64,000 nt of DNA from Gigaspora rosea (Eukaryota > Glomeromycota > Glomeromycetes > Diversisporales > Gigasporaceae). The notes beneath the pieces are model-generated. The model saw nothing but the letters and a program-made list of their open reading frames with translations, was not told where the DNA came from and made no database searches. Each line of letters begins with the position of its first letter. Positions within the stretch are counted from its first letter, which is position 1. The DNA lies in NCBI GenBank assembly GCA_003550325.1, contig QKWP01001199.1:73152-137151 (forward strand), read 5' to 3'. The translations under genes and the position numbers were made by a program. This document shows positions 57,289 to 64,000 of this stretch, in pieces.

Positions 57289-59348
57289 ATGCATGAAATG
57301 CAAAAAAGAAACCGAGGCTTTTTTAGGATAGCATTGTTCAACGTACATATAAATAAAGTTGGCGTATCGGTATCATTTTTTCATATTCTAACCATGATTG
57401 AAGCATTTTTCAGTTTGTTTGATTGTTTTCGATATTTTGACGAACAATATGCCTTCGGATATTATCAAAATTTAGCAAATATGGGTTCTGTTGATGGAAC
57501 ATATAATGTTGGACGTTGTTATCACTATGGAATTAGTGTTGAAAAGGATGAGCACAAGGCCTTCGAATATTATCAAAAATCAGCCAATATGGGTTCTGTT
57601 TATGGAACATATAATGTTGGACATTGTTATCACTATGGAATTGGAGTTGAAAAAGACGAACACAAGGCCTTCGAATATTATCAAAAATCAGCCAATATGG
57701 GTTCTGTTGATGGAACATATAAAGTTGGACGTTATTATCACTATGGAATTAGTGTTGAAAAGGATGAGCACAAGGCCTTCGAATATTATCAAAAATCAGC
57801 CAATATGGGTAACGATAGTGGAATGTATTAAGTTGGATATTTTTATGAAAATGGGATTTTTGGAGTCAACAAGGACTTAAAGAAAGCTTTCGAATATTAC
57901 TTGAAGTCCGCCAAAGCTGGCAATTCTGACGGAATATGGAAAACAGCTGTTTTTTGTTACCACTATCACGACGTAATCGAAGTGTCAAATATTCAAGACA
58001 AATATAAAAGCTGGATTAAAAAGGATGAAAATGAGTTTCATGTTATTCTTAGCTATACTTCACGAAATCCTAGATATGGAGAATGTGGACATTGTGGAAA
58101 ATATAACACAAATAAAGCGTGGTGTCTTGTCTGTGATCCCAATTTAATGATTCAAGGATGGACATGTAGGAATAAAGAAATTGATGATTGTATTAAAAAG
58201 TTCCAACTTAGAACTTTTGAGCATGAAAGTATGATTGAATGGATTCCATTTAATAGACTATATAATATCAAAAAAATTGGTCAAGGAGGATTCAGTACTG
58301 TATTTTCTGCTATATGGATGGATGGCATACGAAAGATTAAAGAAATCAAAGAAGCCAATTATGACAGTAAATATATAGGAACACGTGAACAACATAGTAC
58401 CGTAGCACTTAAGACTTTATCTGGATCTAAAGAAAACCCACTGGAGTTTTTAAAGGAGGTAAGTTGAATCACACTTAAATTAATTAGATATACAGTACAT
58501 TAAATTAATATATATTATTTAAAACTATAAAGTTTGATAATTATATGAAATGTAGATTGTATGGTAGTAAGCTTAAAATATATGGATTGACTCAAAACAT
58601 GAAAACAAAAGAATATATGATGATATTTCAGTATGCCGACAATGGAAGCCTTTATACATTTTTAAGAAATAATTTTCAACAGCTTACTTGGAAATTTAGA
58701 TTAATATTGCTTGTAGAAATTGCATATGATTTATACAATATTCATAAAGCAAGTTATATTCATATGGACTTTCATAGTGGAAATATTTTACAAGACGGTA
58801 ACATTAATGAAAATATGCATTCTTATATTTCGGATCTAGGATTGTCTAAAAAAATAGATGAAAAAAACTCAAATGGGATTTACGGTGTTTTGCCTTATGT
58901 TGCACCAGAGATTTTAACGGGTAAAAATTTTACGCAAGCAGCTGATATTTATGCCTTTGGAGTTATTATGACAGAAGTATCAACTGGACAAAGACCTTTC
59001 GATGGGTATGAATTTGGTACTGAACTTGCATTAAAAATCTGTACCGGTTTTCGGCCTGACTTTGCCCTCGGTACTTCGGATTGTTATATTGAATTAGCTA
59101 AGCAATGCATGGATTCAGATCCGTTTAAACGGCCTAGTGCTTATGATATTTGGAAAAATCTTGGAGATTTTTTAAATTCTAAAAAGATCAAAAAACAATT
59201 TTTAAAAGCAGATAGTGTGAAACCTATTCTAGAGCCACAAAAGCACCCGGATCACATGTACACAAGTAAGCTCATCAACACGCGGGAAATCTCCAATGCA
59301 TTATCAAAAGGTAGTAAATCAATGGATGTAGATATTCCATTTATATAA
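57289..59348 (+). pseudogene. Sel1-zinc-finger-kinase, copy D (single nonsense codon)
   Basis: Exon 1 ends at 58458 (GAG|GTAAGT) and exon 2 starts at 58533 after AAAG, phase 0. The start could be 57289 or a later ATG (57394); homology begins only with the Sel1 repeats, YYQKSANMGSVDGTYNVGRC and so on, about five units. They are followed by a Cys-rich motif (ECGHCGKYNTNKAWCLVCD, about 58081-58140), KEIDDC, WIPFNRLY and the kinase: GQGGFSTVFSAIW (about 58277), VALKTL (58402), HMDFHSGNIL (about 58762), SDLGLS, VAPEIL and ADIYAFGVIM. Catalytic Lys, Asp and Asn are present, with HMD for HRD. TAA at 57829-57831 stands where the repeat pattern wants CAA (GMYQVGY). Otherwise open over about 660 codons, so this is a very young pseudogene or an allele. 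Confidence 0.85.
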
Positions 59349-59741
59349 AAGTTACTCAATATTAGATATATTGTATTTTAATTATTTATAAAAAAATAAT
59401 TAATAAAAATAATTTTTTACTATTTATGTAATAATTATATTAAAATTTATTTTTAATTTTTTTGTATCGATGCATATGCATATATTACATATCATGATGA
59501 TGATAATAACTGGGGATAGCATATGATTTAAACCACAATGATATAAATCGCTGATTTTTATTTTAAAGCAGATTTAAATCATTAATTATTGTACTTTGGT
59601 AGCCAAAGTCAAAATTAGAATATAAATAATTAGATTATGTAATAAAAATCAATGCTTTAAATCATTTCCGAATCATTCTTAAATCATTTAAATCATGATT
59701 TTTGCCATCCCTAATAATAATGGCATAAGATTTCTTCTTAC
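59349..59741. other. AT-rich 3' flank, no gene seen
   Basis: Contains repeats of AAATCATTTAAATCATG-type words (59560-59700). The last 18 bases (59724-59741) are one of the direct repeats bounding the next element. Confidence 0.5.
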
Positions 59742-60893
59742 CAGAGATGGCACCGGAACCTTTTTTGGCGATTCCGAAAGTTTCGGGTTTCGGATTATAG
59801 CTTCCGAAACCTTATCCGAAACTCGAAACCTCAACCGAAACCCGAAACCTCGACCGAAACCCCGAAACCTCAACCGAAACACCGAAACTGCCAAAACATT
59901 AATAATTTATTTGTTTATTCTCTCCAAAGTTGGCGCCGAAACCCTTTTGTGCCAAATCCGAAAGTTTCAGGCTTCGGATTATGACTTCTGAAACCTTAAC
60001 CAAAACTCGAAACCTCATCCGACACCCGAAACCTCATTCGAAACCCTAAACCTCACCTGAACACCAAAAACTACCCAAACCTCCGTTTATTGCATTAATG
60101 TATTATATATCTCTTTCAAAATGCACTGATGTATGCTATGTATCTCTTCAATATACATTAATCGCATTGATGTATGTTATATATCTCCTTAAAGAATACA
60201 ATAAAATTTGAATATCCAGCAATATCTGGACCGAAATGCATCCAACAATTTATTGCATGCGTGCAGTCCTTTTTGTTGTTATGATTCACAAAGTATAACA
60301 TGAAAGGTATAATTTCGGAGTTTATATTCTGACAATCAAGGTTGCTTTTGCAAGCATCAGTTTTTTTACTTACTACGTAAAAACTGGATACAATATCAAG
60401 TAATAATAAGTAATTAATACGTCCATATCTACTAATGATAGAATTAATAAGTTATCGCAGAATTAAATCAATTGTTGGTATCAAAAGTCATCAAATACTT
60501 ATCGATTCATCATTGGCAATTTTTTCTATCACCCTAGAATTTTGAAATCAGTTGTAATAACGGTATGATATTAAAATAAAGTTGTCCAGCTTTAAAAAAA
60601 CCCCGAACAAACCGAGGCAGTAAAAAAAACATAATTAAAAAAATGATCTATATAATGTTATAATTTATTCAAAAATAATTTTACATTTTGGGTTCATTAA
60701 AAATACATCAACTTTACAATAAATTTTAAAGGCTTCAATATTATATTTTTGAGTTTCGGATTATAGGTTTGGGTTTCGGATTATAGTTTCGGGGTTTCGG
60801 GTTTCGGAGTTTCGATTTTTTTTAAAAAATCCGAAACTAATTTCGGATTAGAACCCTTCCGAAACTAGTTTCGGGTAGGTTTCGTTTCGACGC
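59742..60893. mobile_element. Dispersed CCGAAAC-rich repeat element, copy 2, with 18-bp direct repeats
   Basis: Bounded by CATAAGATTTCTTCTTAC at 59724-59741 and 60894-60911. The left end is dense in CCGAAAC and the right end in GTTTCGG, so the ends are imperfect inverted repeats. The middle matches 39600-40190 closely (ATTGGCAATTTTTTCTATC). Copy 1 has no such flanking repeats. No coding sequence of substance. The long target duplication suggests retroposition or an unusual DNA element. Confidence 0.75.
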
Positions 60894-60911
60894 CATAAGA
60901 TTTCTTCTTAC

Positions 60912-61687
60912 GATAAAAATATGATTCTTCCCACTGGACTTTACATATTTAGATGAATTGTCTAATGATTTATAATAAATATATTCGGTTAGAGCAAATC
61001 ATCACAACGAATATTAAATCATAATACATTACTTGCTTAAATATTTTAATATTTATATTTAAACACGAACATTTCATCTGTTCCACAGACTAATTAAGTA
61101 TTTTTAGGGTGGTCATATCCATATAAGTCTTATACATAAACATTGAAATTTATTACACCTTGAAATCATATAGTTCAAACGTGATATCTGAATTGTTATG
61201 CCCATACGGCTTCTGTGTACCGCTGCACATGGGCATACCGAAAGCTTATACAGACCAGAAACAGAGTCTTTTAGAAATAAAGCGAAGAGCATTTGCATCT
61301 GCAATTTTACATATTGCATTTAATTGTTTGACATAATCCAGCAATTTTAATCAATTAAAAATCTAATAAATTCACAATTCAAGTTTTAAGGATTAATTTT
61401 TTTGCACAAAAAATTTTAATAAAACAATAGATTTTTTAAATATAATACTTATAGATGCATACTAAGTCAGAAATGGTATACTAACATAATTGAGAATCAT
61501 AAAAATAGTTAAATAATATGCCAGTTTATGTTAAAATTAACTTATGCTAAGATTTTATATATTTGATATAAAATTTTAAAATTTTTTGGAGTTATTATTA
61601 TGAACTTTCGTTAAAACAACAAAACAAAATATATCGTTCTAAATAACCATCATAACTTATAATAAAAGAATATAGTATCCAAATCAA
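60912..61687. other. Intergenic, no gene seen
   Basis: AT-rich. A minus frame at 61319-61113 (68 codons) shows no known domain. Confidence 0.4.
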
Positions 61688-62745
61688 GGCTATTGTCACT
61701 ATTTTCAGTCATAAAATTCGTCGATTTTCTAACGCCGCATTTTTTTTTCAAATTCTACCACCAATTGAAGAATAATTTAGGTGGACTTTAGCACAATTAG
61801 TTCTTGCAATTATTAAATTAATTATAAATCAGTATTATGAGATATAAATAAAATAATAATAATAATCAAATTTTTGACTTAATATCTTTTTTCTTCATAT
61901 TAACCACAAAAATATTGTATAACTTTCTGAGTCGCAATCTTTTGATCGAATATAGAAGATCTACGTTAGTAAAAGAAAGAAAATCACTATTAAATGGAGA
62001 AAAGTCTTTATGATGAGTGTTGGAATGCAATGAAAAATTCAATCCTTTCACATAACTCGAATTTAAATATTGGTACTTATACTTTCAATATAGTAATCAA
62101 TGTCTTGGCAATTTCCGAGTGAAGATATTTTTCTAAATAATCTCAAGAATTAGAATTCAAGAAAGCCTACTTAATCTCTGTCGTTGTAAAAAATTCATCT
62201 AACACTGAAGCTTGTTTTTGTTGGGGAAGCAGTTTACAATTCAATATATATAAGAATGTGAGACACGTTTTACGCGACAATTATAAAAATAATTTATTTT
62301 TAACAAAGTTTTTTTATGAAACTTTTATTTGAAATAGAGAATTTATTATTCAAATTTAAAAAAATTCATATTTAATTTATAATATTTATGATAAATTTTT
62401 ACAGAATTCACCGATTGCAATTAATATACATTACTTCTAAATTTATTACATATGTTATTTCAAAGCGGCATAAATTTGAAACATAAATTGAAGAATGAGG
62501 AAAAATGTTATGCTTACCAATATCTACAGTAACGCGAAGGATACAATTTAGAATCGATCCAGGACCAATTCATCAACCGCCGATATGATTCATCTAATTG
62601 TACACAAACAAAATTTATGCATGCACACGTACGTACGTACACTAAAAAATTTACGTAATACTTAGCAGGCAAGAATTTTGTCAACAGAATTAAGAAAAAT
62701 CATTCTATTTCAAAATTTGCCTATTAAACAGCACTAAAGTTAATT
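61688..62745 (+). repeat. Segmental duplication, copy 2 (copy 1 at 2117-3570)
   Basis: Same order of conserved blocks as copy 1 but without the hAT-like MITE and the hairpin block, so it represents the simpler state. It lies upstream of a kinase pseudogene, whereas copy 1 lies downstream of a BTB-LRR gene and upstream of kinase copy A. Confidence 0.85.
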
Positions 62746-62840
62746 TTTTTTTAAAAAAAAAAATCCGACCCGCCGACCGGAATTTTGAAAACCCAGGTTA
62801 TGCAAAACGAAAAATTATCTTTGCGTGGCCTTATATATAT

Positions 62841-62917
62841 GATCAAGTGTAATTGAAACCGAAAATAAAAATTTTAAAATTTTAAAAAGATGGAATTATT
62901 AGTAATTACACTTGATC
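62841..62917. repeat. Inverted repeat, 14-bp outer arms
   Basis: GATCAAGTGTAATT (62841-62854) and AATTACACTTGATC (62904-62917), with an inner AAAATTTT palindrome. Could be a small foldback element. Confidence 0.7.
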
Positions 62918-63119
62918 TTGAAATTCAATCGATAGATCTGTGGTCGTGTTACGTTTATATATACTTGTTTAATAATTTCAAATATTTAACCACCGATTAG
63001 GGAAAAAGATTTAACATCAGGTATTATCATTAGCATAAACTATATTATTATTAAAATCTTAAAATCTATAATTGATTAAAATTTATAAATAAATATCAGC
63101 AACGAATGAACGCGAATGG

Positions 63120-64000
63120 CAGCATATTCATGAAATTGAAGATAATTTGAAAAAATATTAACAGAAAATAAATATCAGTTATCGGATTCTTTATGATGAA
63201 TTAATAATATTTTTGAGATAGGTAAAGATGGATTTGCAACTGTATATCATGCTATATGGGATGAAAAAGTCAAAATTTGGACAGGCCTATTGCGCTTAAA
63301 TTGCTCCATGGATCAAATATTTATCACAAAGAATTTATAAATGAGGTAATCTTTATTAAATATTTTTACCGATTATTGTATTTTATTCCTGACTTATTAT
63401 TTGTTAATAATTGTATTTATATTTCTTTTTTTATTAATTAGTTAAAAGCATATTGCGATATCGGACTTAAAAATCCAACTTGAAGTTTAGTGTTTCCTGC
63501 CTTTACATAATTACCATGAGTCTTTTTTAAAATGGTTTGGTATATCAAAAGATAAAGATTTGGGAGATTATATACTTGTTATGGATTGTGCTCGATATGG
63601 TAGTTTGCGTCATAATTTACATATTATATCGAAAATGGATTGGAAAGATAAATTAAATCTGCTACAATGTATTGCATCAGATCTTCGGATAATTCATTCT
63701 CATGATCTTATTCATCGGGATTTACATAGTGGAAATATACTTCTAAATAGTTTAGAGTGTTTATCAATATCAGCTAATATTATGTCAAAAACAAAATCAG
63801 ATGGAATTTTTGGAATTTTACCATACATTGCACCTGAAGTTTGATAAACCAACGGTACTCTAAAGCATCTGGGATTTTTCATTTGGTATAATTATGTGGG
63901 AAATTTTATATGGAAAATCTGTATCGTACGATCAAAAGCTTGCTATGTCGCAACTTTGTTTTTTAATATGTTATCATGATTTAAAACCTGCTGTTAATAA
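63120..64000 (+). pseudogene. Kinase pseudogene E, runs off the window
   Basis: Kinase words in order: YQLSDS and INNIFEIGKDGFATVYHAIW (about 63174-63262), IALKLLHG (about 63290), KEFINE followed by GTAATC (63345) and an acceptor at about 63442, LKAYCDIGLKNP, FKMV and DYILVMDCARYGSL (63563 onward), HRDLHSGNIL (about 63713), IFGILPYIAPEV (to 63841), then SKASGIFHLV and more in another frame. Stops at about 63192, 63478 and 63842 and frameshifts near 63275, 63535 and 63850 disrupt it. The D-L-G metal-binding segment between HSGNIL and MSKTKSDG is deleted. The layout of introns matches copy B (intron just after NE before LKxYC). The 3' end is beyond the window. Confidence 0.8.

Noticed and set aside
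59695..59991. 98-codon frame
   Set aside because: Lies across the terminus of the CCGAAAC repeat; its Asn/Pro/Arg/Lys-rich stretch is a translation of the repeat words.
61866..62051. Minus-strand frame in the duplicated segment
   Set aside because: Not preserved as an open frame in the other copy (about 2300-2460), so probably non-coding.

Overview
The window is strongly AT-rich eukaryotic DNA with short spliceosomal introns (GT..AG). Its gene families are Sel1-repeat/TPR protein kinases, BTB-LRR and BTB-BACK-TLDc proteins, Helitron-type Pif1 helicases and a Ty3/Gypsy element with a chromodomain. This combination is typical of a repeat-laden arbuscular mycorrhizal fungus (Glomeromycotina, most likely Rhizophagus). 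The species call is an inference from gene families and composition; no rRNA or other marker is present.

Layout. 1-1740: 3' part of a BTB-LRR gene, frameshifted near its end. 2117-3570: a segment duplicated at 61688-62745. 3600-10886: conserved upstream module plus a TPR-Sel1-kinase gene, interrupted by an in-frame stop and two 1-nt insertions and cut off inside the kinase domain. 11298-12640: Helitron 3' end and Pif1 helicase remnant (minus strand). 12828-18340: nested DNA transposons with an assembly gap. 18480-21480: decayed Gypsy retroelement (minus). 21763-27572: second copy of the TPR-Sel1-kinase module, broken by a deletion and several 1-nt indels but with an uninterrupted kinase 3' exon. 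29201-29822: two MITE-like elements. 30468-35405: minus-strand Sel1-zinc-finger-kinase gene with a 131-bp satellite array in a predicted 2.9-kb intron and an assembly overlap marked by one N. 36907-38932: foldback and MITE-like elements and a second gap. 39204-40830: a dispersed repeat and a kinase tail remnant. 40859-50568: a 9.7-kb unit with 28-bp terminal inverted repeats and 7-bp flanking repeats, packed with four hAT-like insertions, a tRNA-headed polyadenylated retroelement and a BTB-BACK-TLDc pseudogene. 50583-51419: a nearly perfect palindromic element. 53564-55535: an intact two-exon BTB-LRR gene fused at its 3' end to a Helitron helicase C-terminus, followed by Helitron 3' ends. 57289-59348: Sel1-zinc-finger-kinase gene with one nonsense codon. 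59742-60893: second copy of the dispersed repeat. 63120-64000: kinase pseudogene running off the window.

The protein-coding content is a set of large fast-turnover families: adaptor repeats (BTB, LRR, TPR, Sel1) and tyrosine-kinase-like domains. Nearly every copy is damaged, duplicated or rearranged next to transposons. Many breaks are single-base changes in A-runs, so some could be consensus errors rather than mutations. The large deletion, the truncation, the nonsense codons and the lost catalytic segments cannot be explained that way. Most of the rest is transposon, MITE, satellite or simple AT-rich sequence.
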